Assembly (NCBI GenBank): GCA_021647885.1
Contig: JAKITV010000007.1
Location: forward strand, 16,758 to 80,757
Direction of reading: 5' to 3'
Length of the DNA stretch: 64,000 nucleotides
DNA from: Flavobacteriaceae bacterium
GTDB taxonomy: Bacteria; Bacteroidota; Bacteroidia; Flavobacteriales; Flavobacteriaceae
This document shows, one piece after another, positions 25,021 to 34,170 of this stretch (its first letter is position 1; every line of letters begins with the position of its first letter). The position numbers were made by a program, and so were the translations under genes. The notes beneath the pieces are model-generated. The model had not been told where the DNA came from, ran no database searches, and saw only the letters and a list, made by a program, of their open reading frames with translations.

Positions 25021-25089
25021 CTACTATAATCTATTTGAAGAAAATTTGTTTAACTTTAAAAATGCTAACTAACTATTTTTTACTACTCA

Positions 25090-25863
25090 ATGATAAAATT
25101 CTTTAGAAAAATACGCCAAAACATGATAAAAGAAAATCGAACAAGTAAATACATGCTTTACGCCATTGGTGAAATTTTACTTGTGGTTATTGGAATACTC
25201 ATTGCATTAAGTATCAATAATTGGAATGAGAATAAGAAAAACCTAAATCAAGCAAATAGTCATTTATCCACCATAAAATTAAATCTTGAAGATGATATAA
25301 AACAAGCCGAAGATTTACTTTCAATTTCACAAACAAGTATTGAATACGCCAATATTTTTTTAGATCAATTTAAAACCTTAAAACCAGTTGATGTAAACGT
25401 ACAGATGTATATTATTTCTTTGATGCTAGAACATAATATCGAAGTCAATAAAAGTGGTATTGACGCACTTACCAGTTCCAGTGGTATGTCTAACATTAAT
25501 AAGAGTCTTCAGGTTAAAATACTAAACTATTATAGGCATATTGAACAATTAAAAAGCCGTGAGGATATTTCTAGTTCAGATATTAAGGCTTTGTATGAAC
25601 CATATGTAAAAGAAAACTACAATTGGATTTACAACAAGACAAACCCTTGGCCTAGACAAACAGAATTTTACAAAAATGATCCAAGACCTCCAATAAAAAT
25701 TGATGAGAAAAGTTTACTAGCCGACAAGCAACTTGAAATTATGGTCTTTGGAAGACGATGGCAATACATAAATCTACTTGGTTTATATACCAAAACAATA
25801 ACGCTTGCTCAAGAAATAATTTCTGATATTGAAAACAGCAACACTACAACTTACCATGATTAA
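25090..25863 (+). CDS. DUF6090 family membrane protein
   Basis: A 257-residue protein. MIKFFRKIRQNMIKENRTSKYMLYAIGEILLVVIGILIALSINNWNE is the signature N-terminus of DUF6090, with one transmembrane helix at about residues 29-46; the rest is an extracytoplasmic helical domain. Such genes often occur in tandem arrays in marine flavobacteria, and no function is known. A second copy begins 8 bp before its stop but is broken (see the next entry). Confidence 0.85.
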   Translation: MIKFFRKIRQNMIKENRTSKYMLYAIGEILLVVIGILIALSINNWNENKKNLNQANSHLSTIKLNLEDDIKQAEDLLSISQTSIEYANIFLDQFKTLKPVDVNVQMYIISLMLEHNIEVNKSGIDALTSSSGMSNINKSLQVKILNYYRHIEQLKSREDISSSDIKALYEPYVKENYNWIYNKTNPWPRQTEFYKNDPRPPIKIDEKSLLADKQLEIMVFGRRWQYINLLGLYTKTITLAQEIISDIENSNTTTYHD

Positions 25864-26029
25864 ATTCTTTCGAAAAATAAGATACAACCTAATTGAAAAC
25901 CTAACAAATTGTGTTGGGTTTTGCTATTTTTTCTTTAATCATTGTAAGCAAAAAACTGACGAAGTAATCTTTAATATTGAAACTCTAATTAAACAGATTG
26001 TCACAGCAAATAAATTTGCTTTGCAATGA
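25856..26029 (+). pseudogene. truncated second DUF6090 gene
   Basis: From the ATG at 25856, overlapping the upstream stop, the frame reads MIKFFRKIRYNLIEN, matching the DUF6090 start. After about 15 residues similarity stops, the KYxxYAIGEI membrane segment is gone, and the frame runs through repeat DNA to a stop at 26029. This is the remnant of a tandem duplicate. Its start codon still has the typical overlap with the preceding gene. Confidence 0.72.
25938..26029. repeat. degenerate interspersed inverted repeat
   Basis: Imperfect ends CATTGTAAGC and TGCAATGAC with inner GAAGTAATCT and AGATTG arms. This resembles the common Bacteroidota intergenic repeat with outer GTCATTGC and inner GAAGCAATCT motifs. 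It replaces the lost part of the second DUF6090 gene. Confidence 0.55.
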
Positions 26030-26058
26030 CGTTTCTTTTGCCAAAAGACGATTATCGC

Positions 26059-27369
26059 CTAGCCTCCAAAATCATCAAATCTAATATTCTCATCAGGAAT
26101 ACCAAAGTCTTCTCCCATTTTTTGTACCGCTTGGTTCATTAATGGAGGTCCACAAAAATAAAGTTCGATATCTTCAGGAGCATCGTGTTTAGATAAGTAT
26201 TGGTCGATTACAACTTGATGAATAAAGCCTACAAATCCGTCACCCTTTTCATCGTTAATATCTGTTTTAACTTTCCAGTTATCTGCTTCAGCAGGATCAG
26301 ATAATGCGATAAAGAATTTAAAATTTGGGAAGTTCTTTTCTAAGTGCCTGAAATGTTCAACATAGAATAACTCAGCTTTAGATCGTCCACCATACCAATA
26401 AGTTACTTTACGATCTGTTTTTAAAGTTTCAAACAATTGATATAAATGCGAACGCATTGGTGCCATACCTGCTCCACCACCAACATATAACATTTCAGCA
26501 TCAGATTCATTAATAAAGAATTCACCATAAGGTCCTGAAATGGTTACTTTGTCACCTGGTTTTTGATTAAAGATATAAGATGATGCGATTCCTGGATTTA
26601 CATCCATCCAACCGTTTTTAGCACGATCCCAAGGTGGTGTTGCAATACGAACATTAAGCATGATTTTTCGTCCTTCGGCTGGATAAGAAGCCATAGAGTA
26701 AGCTCTTTCAACGGTTTCATCATTCTTCATTACCAAAGGCCAAAGACCAAATTTATCCCATTCGGCCTGGAACTTATCTGGTGTTTCGTGTTCGTCTGGA
26801 TGTGCAGTAATATCAATATCGGTATACTTAACTTCACATTCAGGAATTTCAATTTGTATATATCCTCCTGCTTTATAACCCATATCTTCTGGGATTTCTA
26901 CTACAAACTCTTTAATAAATGAGGCTACATTATAATTACTAACTACAGTAGCTTCCCATTTTTTGATACCAAAAACTTCTTCTGGAATTGTAATTTCCAT
27001 GTCTTGTTTAACTTTAACTTGACATGCTAAACGAATTCCTTCTTTTAACTCTTTACGTGTAAAATGAGGCGTTTCTGTTGGTAGTGCTTCTCCTCCACCT
27101 TTTAGCACATGGCATTCGCACTGAACACATGTTCCTCCACCACCACAAGCCGATGGTAAGAATATTTTTTGTGCGCTTAATGTAGTTAACAAATTATCTC
27201 CCGAAGCGACTTGAATTTCTCTTTCTCCATTAATTTTAATAGTTACAGGACCAGATGGTGATAATTTCTGTTTTACAACTAATAACAACGCGACTAATGC
27301 TAATGTTATAACCAAAAATGAAACAACTGTTGCTATAACTGTCCCTAATGTACTTGCTAATATTATCAT
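26059..27369 (-). CDS. nqrF: Na+-NQR subunit F (NADH dehydrogenase, 2Fe-2S, FAD)
   Basis: The NADH-oxidising subunit of the sodium-pumping NADH:quinone reductase. 436 residues: an N-terminal membrane helix (residues 5-30), a ferredoxin domain with the 2Fe-2S ligands in [16 protein letters not shown] near 73 and a fourth Cys in LACQVKV near 113, the FAD motif RAYSMASYP near 222, and the NADH-binding [15 protein letters not shown] near 295. The C-terminal FDDFGG is typical. Last gene of the nqrABCDEF operon, 1 bp after nqrE. Confidence 0.97.
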   Translation of the reverse strand: MIILASTLGTVIATVVSFLVITLALVALLLVVKQKLSPSGPVTIKINGEREIQVASGDNLLTTLSAQKIFLPSACGGGGTCVQCECHVLKGGGEALPTETPHFTRKELKEGIRLACQVKVKQDMEITIPEEVFGIKKWEATVVSNYNVASFIKEFVVEIPEDMGYKAGGYIQIEIPECEVKYTDIDITAHPDEHETPDKFQAEWDKFGLWPLVMKNDETVERAYSMASYPAEGRKIMLNVRIATPPWDRAKNGWMDVNPGIASSYIFNQKPGDKVTISGPYGEFFINESDAEMLYVGGGAGMAPMRSHLYQLFETLKTDRKVTYWYGGRSKAELFYVEHFRHLEKNFPNFKFFIALSDPAEADNWKVKTDINDEKGDGFVGFIHQVVIDQYLSKHDAPEDIELYFCGPPLMNQAVQKMGEDFGIPDENIRFDDFGG

Positions 27370-27370
27370 C

Positions 27371-28132
27371 CTACTCGATTACTTTTGTTGTGTTATCAGC
27401 TAATTCTTCTGTTTGCTTTTCATTCTCCTTCTCAACTGTTACAGAAGAAGTGAGACTATTATTATTTGTCTCTTTTAACATTACACTTGGTTCCTCTTTA
27501 GTTTCTTCTTCATCTCCTCCTGTAAGCATTCCTCCAAAACTCATAAACCCTATTGCCATTAATCCTGTAATGATAAATGTAATTCCTAACCCTCTTAAAG
27601 GTGGTGGAACATTAGAATATCTTATTTTTTCACGAATTGCAGCAATAGTTAAAATGGCTAAGAAAAAACCAATTCCTGAACCAATTCCATAAACTGTAGC
27701 TAAACCAAGTGTTGGAATTTCACGAGATTGCATAAATAATGAGCCTCCTAAAATAGCACAGTTTACAGCAATAAGTGGTAAGAAAATACCCAATGAATTA
27801 TATAATGAAGGTGCAAACTTTTCTACTACTATTTCTACCAATTGCACCATAGTTGCAATAGTTGCTATAAATAAGATAAATGATAGGAAACTTAAATCAT
27901 AATCGGCAAACTCTTCTCCTAACCAAGATAATGCTCCAGGCTGTAAAATGAACTGATCCAACAACCAGTTTAGTGGCACAGTAATAGCTAATACAAAAAT
28001 AACTGCAGCTCCAAGACCTACTGCTGTGGCTACTTTTTTAGATACTGCCAGATAAGAACACATTCCTAAAAATGTGGCAAATACCATGTTATCTATAAAT
28101 ATTGATTTGAAAAATAATTCTAAATATTCCAT
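27371..28132 (-). CDS. nqrE: Na+-NQR subunit E, with acidic C-terminal extension
   Basis: Integral membrane subunit with six helices, sharing with NqrD the membrane-embedded iron site (Cys in [13 protein letters not shown] near residue 25 and [12 protein letters not shown] near 118). The body ends near residue 205; about 48 further residues ([17 protein letters not shown]...) form a polar, acidic tail absent from textbook NqrE of about 200 residues. The tail is low-complexity, without repeats or helices I can name. The operon context leaves the identity certain. Confidence 0.95.
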   Translation of the reverse strand: MEYLELFFKSIFIDNMVFATFLGMCSYLAVSKKVATAVGLGAAVIFVLAITVPLNWLLDQFILQPGALSWLGEEFADYDLSFLSFILFIATIATMVQLVEIVVEKFAPSLYNSLGIFLPLIAVNCAILGGSLFMQSREIPTLGLATVYGIGSGIGFFLAILTIAAIREKIRYSNVPPPLRGLGITFIITGLMAIGFMSFGGMLTGGDEEETKEEPSVMLKETNNNSLTSSVTVEKENEKQTEELADNTTKVIE

Positions 28133-28209
28133 TGTTTTTATTGAGTTTTCAGTCTTTAGTCTCAGCTAACAGTAATTACTGTACACTGCGACTGCAAACT
28201 GCTTACTAA

Positions 28210-28857
28210 CTAATTATCTTCTATTAATGCCTCATTTCCACTTCGCTGTACCCAAATAATAATTCCTACAACTATTAATGCCATTGGTGCCAGCAACATA
28301 AATCCATTATTTTCATATCCAAATGCATATGCTCCAGTCTTTTCTATTGGGTCTCCTAATACTTGAATTCCCAGCAAAGTTCCAGATCCTAACAATTCTC
28401 TAAAGAAACCTACAATTATTAAAATAATGGCATAACCAAAAGCGTTTCCAATTCCGTCTAGGAATGAACGCCAAGGCCCGTTTGCTAAAGCAAAAGCTTC
28501 AAAACGTCCCATAATGATACAGTTTGTAATAATTAATCCTACAAAAACAGATAGTGTTTTACTTAATTCGTAAGCAAAAGCTTTCAGTACTAAATCGACA
28601 ATAATTACTAAAGCAGCAACTACTGTTAATTGCACAATAATTCTAATTTTAGAAGGAATAATATTTCGTATTAATGAAATAATAACATTACCAAATCCCA
28701 TTACAAACAAAACTGAAATTGACATTACAATAGATGCTTCTAACTCTGCAGTAATTGCCAGAGCCGAACAAATACCAAGTACTTGAATGGTAATTGGGTT
28801 ATTGTCGAATAAAGGATCTTTGATTAATGCGATATCTTTTTTAGATAAAAGCCCCAT
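28210..28857 (-). CDS. nqrD: Na+-NQR subunit D
   Basis: 215-residue six-helix membrane subunit, paralogous to NqrE. ICSALAITAELEASI near residue 29 and LIITNCIIMGRFEAFALANGPW near 106 carry the paired cysteines of the intramembrane iron centre. It follows nqrC by 3 bp; 77 bp containing imperfect repeats (CAGTCTTTAGTC, ACTGCGACTGCAAACTG) separate it from nqrE. Confidence 0.96.
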   Translation of the reverse strand: MGLLSKKDIALIKDPLFDNNPITIQVLGICSALAITAELEASIVMSISVLFVMGFGNVIISLIRNIIPSKIRIIVQLTVVAALVIIVDLVLKAFAYELSKTLSVFVGLIITNCIIMGRFEAFALANGPWRSFLDGIGNAFGYAIILIIVGFFRELLGSGTLLGIQVLGDPIEKTGAYAFGYENNGFMLLAPMALIVVGIIIWVQRSGNEALIEDN

Positions 28858-28860
28858 AAG

Positions 28861-29616
28861 TTATTTTTTTAAATTTTTAAAATAAGGTAGGTACAATTTC
28901 AATTCGGATTTTAGCATTGCGGAAACACCATCTCCAGTAATTGTCGATCCTGCAATAGCATCTACTTCATTATCTGTTTTATCAATGTTTTTTGGATCTG
29001 CATTACTTTTTGAAATTGTAATGCCTTTAAATTTCCCTGAAGCATCTAATAGGTGTTCTCCTGTAAAATCGTCCATAAAGAAACGTTGGTTAATATTTGA
29101 TCCTAAACCTGCTGTTTCCCCTTTATGGTCAAAAAACACACCTTGTACAACCATTTCGGTATCCATGGCTACATATGCCCAAATAGCATCCCAAAGTCCT
29201 TTACCTCTAATCGGAGCAATGTAAAATGTTTTTCCATCTTTCTCTCCTATGAATAATGGCAATTGTCTTTTATAAGATTTATCTTTAGCCAATGATTGTT
29301 CTTTTTTAATATCAATCAAGTATGCATTAGCATCTTCGGTTACATTGTCTCCTTGTATTACCAATTGTTTTGTAATGTATTTTGAAAATTCTTCTCCAAC
29401 TATATCTTTAGAAACAAAGCTCATGCTACGACCTTCGTTTTCATTTACTCCCATGGCATACAAAATGTTTAGCTGCTTTTCTATACGCTTATTCTCATCT
29501 ATTCTTTCTTTTAATCCTGCTGCAGAAAAAGCCAATAGTGAACCTACAATTATTACCATTGCAATGGCAAATAATATGGTATATGAATTTTTATCTGTTC
29601 TCTTTTCCATTGTCAT
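28861..29616 (-). CDS. nqrC: Na+-NQR subunit C (FMN-binding)
   Basis: 251 residues with one N-terminal helix (residues 11-32) and a periplasmic FMN-binding domain. The covalent-FMN site corresponds to the Ser/Thr-rich motif DAIAGSTITGDGVSAML near residue 217-233, where relatives have SGATLT; the Thr in STIT is the expected flavinylation target of ApbE. GLWDAIWAYVAMD near 138 is also typical. Its start overlaps the nqrB stop by 4 bp. Confidence 0.96.
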   Translation of the reverse strand: MTMEKRTDKNSYTILFAIAMVIIVGSLLAFSAAGLKERIDENKRIEKQLNILYAMGVNENEGRSMSFVSKDIVGEEFSKYITKQLVIQGDNVTEDANAYLIDIKKEQSLAKDKSYKRQLPLFIGEKDGKTFYIAPIRGKGLWDAIWAYVAMDTEMVVQGVFFDHKGETAGLGSNINQRFFMDDFTGEHLLDASGKFKGITISKSNADPKNIDKTDNEVDAIAGSTITGDGVSAMLKSELKLYLPYFKNLKK

Positions 29617-30839
29617 GCCTTTTTAACTTTGAGACGTTTTAATCTTTGTTTCACATTACCTTGTACGATATAATGATCGATAGTTGGTGCAAACACATTC
29701 ATTAATAAAATAGCTAACATAACACCCTCTGGATACGCTGGATTAAATACACGAATCATTATAGAAATAAAACCAATAAAAAATCCGTAAATCCATTTAC
29801 CCTTATTAGTTTGTGATGCTGTTACTGGATCGGTTGCCATAAATACAATACCAAATGCCAAACCACCAATAAGTAAGTGATGCCAAAACGTTGTATCCAT
29901 TAAACCATAAAACTTACTGCCTTCATTTATCCAACCTACATCAACAACGCCATTAAAAATGAGTCCCATTACTAATGCTCCTATAACTGATGATAACATG
30001 ATTCTCCAGCTTCCTATTTTGGTAAAGATTAAGAATAGACCTCCTAATAATATGAGTAATGCTGATGTTTCGCCAACCGAACCGGGAACAAATCCGTAGA
30101 ACATATCCATTACCGAAAAAGCAACATCATTATTTTGTGCGAGACTCCCTAATATGGTTTCGCCCGAAATAGCGTCAAGGTTAGCTCCTTCTGCAATTTC
30201 TTGAGTTCTTTTTACAGCACCTTCTACCCAAACTTTATCTCCACTCATCCAAGTTGGATATGCGAAGAATAAAAATGCGCGAATAGTTAAGGCAGGATTT
30301 AAAATATTCATTCCTGTACCACCAAATACTTCTTTACCAATTACAACACCAAATATTACTGCAACAGCTAACATCCAGAGTGGAATATCGATAGGAACAA
30401 TAAGTGGCACTAACATTCCTGTTACCAGATATCCTTCTTCTACTTCGTGTTTTTTAATAGTAGCAAATAAAACTTCTATCCCTAATCCTACAACGTAAGA
30501 AACAATAATTAAAGGGAGTATTTTCCAGAAACCAACTGTAAAATTAGCTATTGTCCAGAATTCACTGCTAAAAAACCCACCAGTTACTGCTTGAATATCT
30601 CCAAATGCTAAATGATGCTGATAACCAGTATTGAACATCCCAAAGATTAAACACGGAATAAGTGATATAATCACAGTGTTCATAGTACGTTTTAGATCGT
30701 CCGCAACTTTTATATGTGTTCCACCATGAGTGGTTTCGTTTGGCAAATATAAAAACGTATGCAATGCATTAAATGCAGGCTCCATTTTGGTGTCTTTATA
30801 CTTTTCTTTTAAGTTATGTAATGTACTTTTTAAACCCAT
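29613..30839 (-). CDS. nqrB: Na+-NQR subunit B
   Basis: 408-residue multi-spanning subunit that carries the second covalent FMN and riboflavin and forms part of the Na+ path. IGKEVFGGTGMNILNPALTIRAFLFFAYP near residue 164 and the VPGSVGETSALLILLGG segment near 252 (expected Thr-FMN site) are characteristic; FMATDPVTASQTNKGKWIYG near 333 is the C-terminal signature. The overlap with nqrC and its place after nqrA match the standard operon. Confidence 0.96.
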   Translation of the reverse strand: MGLKSTLHNLKEKYKDTKMEPAFNALHTFLYLPNETTHGGTHIKVADDLKRTMNTVIISLIPCLIFGMFNTGYQHHLAFGDIQAVTGGFFSSEFWTIANFTVGFWKILPLIIVSYVVGLGIEVLFATIKKHEVEEGYLVTGMLVPLIVPIDIPLWMLAVAVIFGVVIGKEVFGGTGMNILNPALTIRAFLFFAYPTWMSGDKVWVEGAVKRTQEIAEGANLDAISGETILGSLAQNNDVAFSVMDMFYGFVPGSVGETSALLILLGGLFLIFTKIGSWRIMLSSVIGALVMGLIFNGVVDVGWINEGSKFYGLMDTTFWHHLLIGGLAFGIVFMATDPVTASQTNKGKWIYGFFIGFISIMIRVFNPAYPEGVMLAILLMNVFAPTIDHYIVQGNVKQRLKRLKVKKA

Positions 30840-30915
30840 TTATTTAATATTTTTCATTTTTCTGTGTAAAATGAATAAAAAAACTATTTTTCATTTCGCT
30901 TTGCTCAATGAATAA

Positions 30916-32271
30916 TTATCCTATTTCTTTTAGCATTAAGTCTAAACCTTTTCTAATAATTTCCTGATGTGGTTGTTTAGACACACACACAAATTCTGTT
31001 AGTGCAAAATCTTCAGGTGCAACTTCATACATTCCTAATGCTTCCATTTCGTCAAGATCTTTATACATACATGATTTTAGGATTTGCATTGGATAAATAT
31101 CTAACGGAAACACTTCTTCGTAAGTTCCTGTAGTTACAAAAGCACGATGTTCTCCATTTGTATTAGTATTTAAATCGAATTTTTTCTTTGGAAACATCCA
31201 AGAAAATGTTAATGCTCTAGATACTGATATTTTATTGAAAACAGGTGTTGTCCAACCAAGGAATTCGTATTCGTCACCTTCTGGGATTACTGTAATAATA
31301 TTGCTATAATAGTCAAGATGTCCATCTGGTTGTATCTGCTTTCCGCTTAAAACATTACCTGAAATAATACGAACGTTGGCTTCTTTTTCAATTCCATAAT
31401 CGTAAATCATAGTAGCAACTTCGCTTCCTATTTTTGTAACAAAATATCTTGGCTTTTTAATTGAAGAACCTGCTAAAGCAACAATACGTTCGGCATTGAA
31501 TTTACCAGTTAATAATAATTCTCCAATAATGACTAGGTCTTGCGGATTAACCGTCCAAACCACTTCGCCTTTATTAACAGGGTCTATTTTATTGATTTGT
31601 GTTCCAACATTTCCTGAAGGATGTGGACCTGAAACTTTATGTAATGTAATTCCAGTTAATCCAGCTAAAGGTGAATTAGAGTTTGCACCAACCGAAACAT
31701 GTACTTGTCCTTCGGTAAGTTTGCCTAAAGCTGTAATTGCTGCTTGTAATTCGAGCTCTTTTCCTTGCAATACATAATCTAAATCTGCAGATAAAGGTGC
31801 ACTTGCATAAGCCGAAACAAAAATAGATTTAGGTGTTTTATCAGGATTTGCTATAACATCGTAAGGTCGTTGCTTAATAAATGGCCAACAACCTGAAGCT
31901 AATAATTGTTTTTTAATTTCTTCAGAAGATGCAGAATCAACATTAACTGTATTATTTTCTTGAAAGGTTTGTTCTTTATCTGCTTGAATTTTAATCGCTA
32001 ATATTTTACGCTTTTCACCACGAGTTATTTCTATGATTTCTCCAGAAACAGGAGAAACAAATTTAACAGCTTCATTAGATTTATCATAAAACACAGGCTC
32101 TCCTGCTTTTAATTTTGAACCCTCTTTTGCAATAAGTTTTGGAATAACACTATGGAAATCTTCGGGTCTAATGGTATAGAAGTTGCTTATTATCGCTTTT
32201 TCTGTAGCTTTTTCGGCTTTACCTTTAAGTTTAATGTCTAGACCCTTTTTAATACGAATGTCGTTGGACAT
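30916..32271 (-). CDS. nqrA: Na+-NQR subunit A
   Basis: 451-residue cytoplasmic subunit at the quinone-reduction face. It begins MSNDIRIKKGLDIKLKGKAE, then GEIIEITRGEKRKILAIKI near 80, HVSVGANSNSPLAGL near 195, and FDLNTNTNGEHRAFVTTGTYEEVFPLDIYPMQIL near 355. First gene of the operon, with a promoter box 38 nt upstream. Confidence 0.96.
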   Translation of the reverse strand: MSNDIRIKKGLDIKLKGKAEKATEKAIISNFYTIRPEDFHSVIPKLIAKEGSKLKAGEPVFYDKSNEAVKFVSPVSGEIIEITRGEKRKILAIKIQADKEQTFQENNTVNVDSASSEEIKKQLLASGCWPFIKQRPYDVIANPDKTPKSIFVSAYASAPLSADLDYVLQGKELELQAAITALGKLTEGQVHVSVGANSNSPLAGLTGITLHKVSGPHPSGNVGTQINKIDPVNKGEVVWTVNPQDLVIIGELLLTGKFNAERIVALAGSSIKKPRYFVTKIGSEVATMIYDYGIEKEANVRIISGNVLSGKQIQPDGHLDYYSNIITVIPEGDEYEFLGWTTPVFNKISVSRALTFSWMFPKKKFDLNTNTNGEHRAFVTTGTYEEVFPLDIYPMQILKSCMYKDLDEMEALGMYEVAPEDFALTEFVCVSKQPHQEIIRKGLDLMLKEIG

Positions 32272-32308
32272 ATTATAATAATTGAATTTAATTATCTAAA
32301 AATCGATG

Positions 32309-32316
32309 CAAATTTA
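32309..32316 (-). promoter_or_regulatory. -7 promoter box for the nqr operon
   Basis: Reads TAAATTTG on the minus strand, 37 nt upstream of the nqrA ATG, in the divergent spacer with the T9SS plug gene. Confidence 0.45.
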
Positions 32317-32427
32317 CGAATTTAAAATACAGTTTTCATAATAAATTGAATAGAAATTCAACAACCAAAAACTCATACATTTTTTAGGCACAAAATTTGT
32401 TTATCTTTACGCTTAAATAGCATTTTA

Positions 32428-33675
32428 ATGACACTAATTATTAAATCATTTTTAGTATTATTTTTATTTTCTACAATAACTTTTGGTCAAGTTAAAGAGA
32501 TAAATCCGCCAGACTATATAAAAACAATTACGTTTAAAAGCAATACTAACCAAAGCCAATTACCAATCTTAAAGCTTCGAGAACGTTTGCTTTTAGAATT
32601 TGATGTTTTAAATGGTGATGAACCCGATTTCTATTACACCATAACACATTATAATTTTGATTGGACACCTTCTAACTTAATAAAATCCGAATATCTTCAA
32701 GGATTAGATAACTTGCGGATTATTAATTACGAAAATTCTTTTAACACCTATCAAATCTACTCGCATTATAAATTACAAATTCCCAATCAGCAAACACGAT
32801 TAAAACTATCTGGAAATTATATGATTAATATTTATAACGACTATGATGAATTAATGTTTAGTCGAAAATTCATGATTTATGAAGACATTGCTAATGTAGG
32901 TGTAGCAATTAAGCGTTCTCGAGATGTAAAATATGTGCAACAAAAACAATCTGTAGATATAAATGTGTCTTCGCGTTCAACGCATTTTAACAATCCAAGT
33001 CGAACCATTAAAGTTGTGGTTATTCAAAATAATAATTTAAACACTGCAATCACTAATTTAAAACCATTATATACTATTGGTCGCGAACTTATCTACAAAT
33101 ACGATACAGAATCCAGTTTTTGGGGAGGCAACGAATATTTATTTTTCGAAAATAAAGATGTTAGAGGTGCAAATGTTGGCGTACAATTTATAGATTTAAA
33201 AGATCTTTATCACAACTATTTATTTACAGATATTGTTAGAGCCGAAAGACCTTATACTTACAATCCGGATATTAATGGCAATTTCTTGATTACTGCTTTA
33301 GATGCAGATAATGTAGATATTGAAGCCGATTATACTGTTATTCATTTCTCATTATCACATCCAGAACTATTAAATGGTAAGAGCATTCATGTGTATGGCA
33401 ATTTCAATAATTACGTTATTGATGATACTACTAAAATGACTTTTAATTCTAGAACTGGTTACTACAAAACACAATTACGGTTAAAACAAGGATTTTATAA
33501 TTATAAATATGTTATTGTTGATGAAAACGGTAAATTAGAAGAAGGTGCAATTAGTGGAAATTTTGACCAAACCGAAAACAACTATAAAGTGTTAGTATAT
33601 TACCGAGATTTAGGAGCGCGCTACGATAAAATTATTGGATTTGGTGAAGGCTCTTCGGTTAATATTTCTAATTAA
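32428..33675 (+). CDS. type IX secretion system plug protein (DUF5103)
   Basis: A 415-residue exported protein with a signal peptide (SFLVLFLFSTITFGQ). Domain order is an N-terminal DUF5103 beta domain (residues 20-280; DEPDFYYTITHYNFDWTPSNL near 71, TYQIYSHYKLQIPNQQTRLKLSGNYMINIY near 110) and a C-terminal immunoglobulin-like part with HVYGNFNNY near 326. Homologues bind the periplasmic side of the SprA translocon of the T9SS as a plug. This fits a gliding or secreting flavobacterium. Divergent from nqrA; a TATCTTTA box at 32402 may be its -7 element. Confidence 0.9.
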   Translation: MTLIIKSFLVLFLFSTITFGQVKEINPPDYIKTITFKSNTNQSQLPILKLRERLLLEFDVLNGDEPDFYYTITHYNFDWTPSNLIKSEYLQGLDNLRIINYENSFNTYQIYSHYKLQIPNQQTRLKLSGNYMINIYNDYDELMFSRKFMIYEDIANVGVAIKRSRDVKYVQQKQSVDINVSSRSTHFNNPSRTIKVVVIQNNNLNTAITNLKPLYTIGRELIYKYDTESSFWGGNEYLFFENKDVRGANVGVQFIDLKDLYHNYLFTDIVRAERPYTYNPDINGNFLITALDADNVDIEADYTVIHFSLSHPELLNGKSIHVYGNFNNYVIDDTTKMTFNSRTGYYKTQLRLKQGFYNYKYVIVDENGKLEEGAISGNFDQTENNYKVLVYYRDLGARYDKIIGFGEGSSVNISN

Positions 33676-33783
33676 TTTGAGATTTTCAACGGTTTTTTAC
33701 GTCAAAGACCTTAATAATTAATAACAAGCGTCGAATTTTTACTATTTTAGCATTTCACATTTTACTTAACATAAGTTGATTGC

Positions 33784-34170
33784 ATGGTTCAACAAGTAAC
33801 AAGAGGCATAAAAATTTCTGTCGAAACAAATTTTGAAGGCACATTTTATAAAAATTATAAAGTGCACTTTGCGTTTGGATATAAAGTTACTATCGAAAAC
33901 CAAAGTAAGGATTCTGTTCAATTAAACTCAAGGCACTGGATAATTCTTGATGCCCTTAATAATATTGAAGTGATTGATGGCGAAGGTGTTATTGGCAAAA
34001 AACCTGTGTTAAAACCTGGGGAATCACACACTTACAATTCTGGTTGTTTATTAGCATCGCCTTTTGGAGCAATGCAAGGTCATTACAATATGGTTAATTT
34101 TACAACGACCAAAAAGTTTAAAGTCGCAATTCCTACCTTTAAATTAAGTGCAGTTTTTGCAATGAATTAA
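33784..34170 (+). CDS. apaG: ApaG-family protein
   Basis: 128-residue FN3-like single-domain protein, the normal ApaG length. Diagnostic segments: VETNFEGTFYKNYKVHFAFGYKVTIEN near 14, HWIILDALNNIEVIDGEGVIGKKPVLKPGESHTYNSGC near 46, and GAMQGHYNMV near 92. Linked historically to Co2+ resistance; the true role is unclear. Its stop overlaps the 3' end of the convergent DUF6695 gene by 4 bp. Confidence 0.93.
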   Translation: MVQQVTRGIKISVETNFEGTFYKNYKVHFAFGYKVTIENQSKDSVQLNSRHWIILDALNNIEVIDGEGVIGKKPVLKPGESHTYNSGCLLASPFGAMQGHYNMVNFTTTKKFKVAIPTFKLSAVFAMN

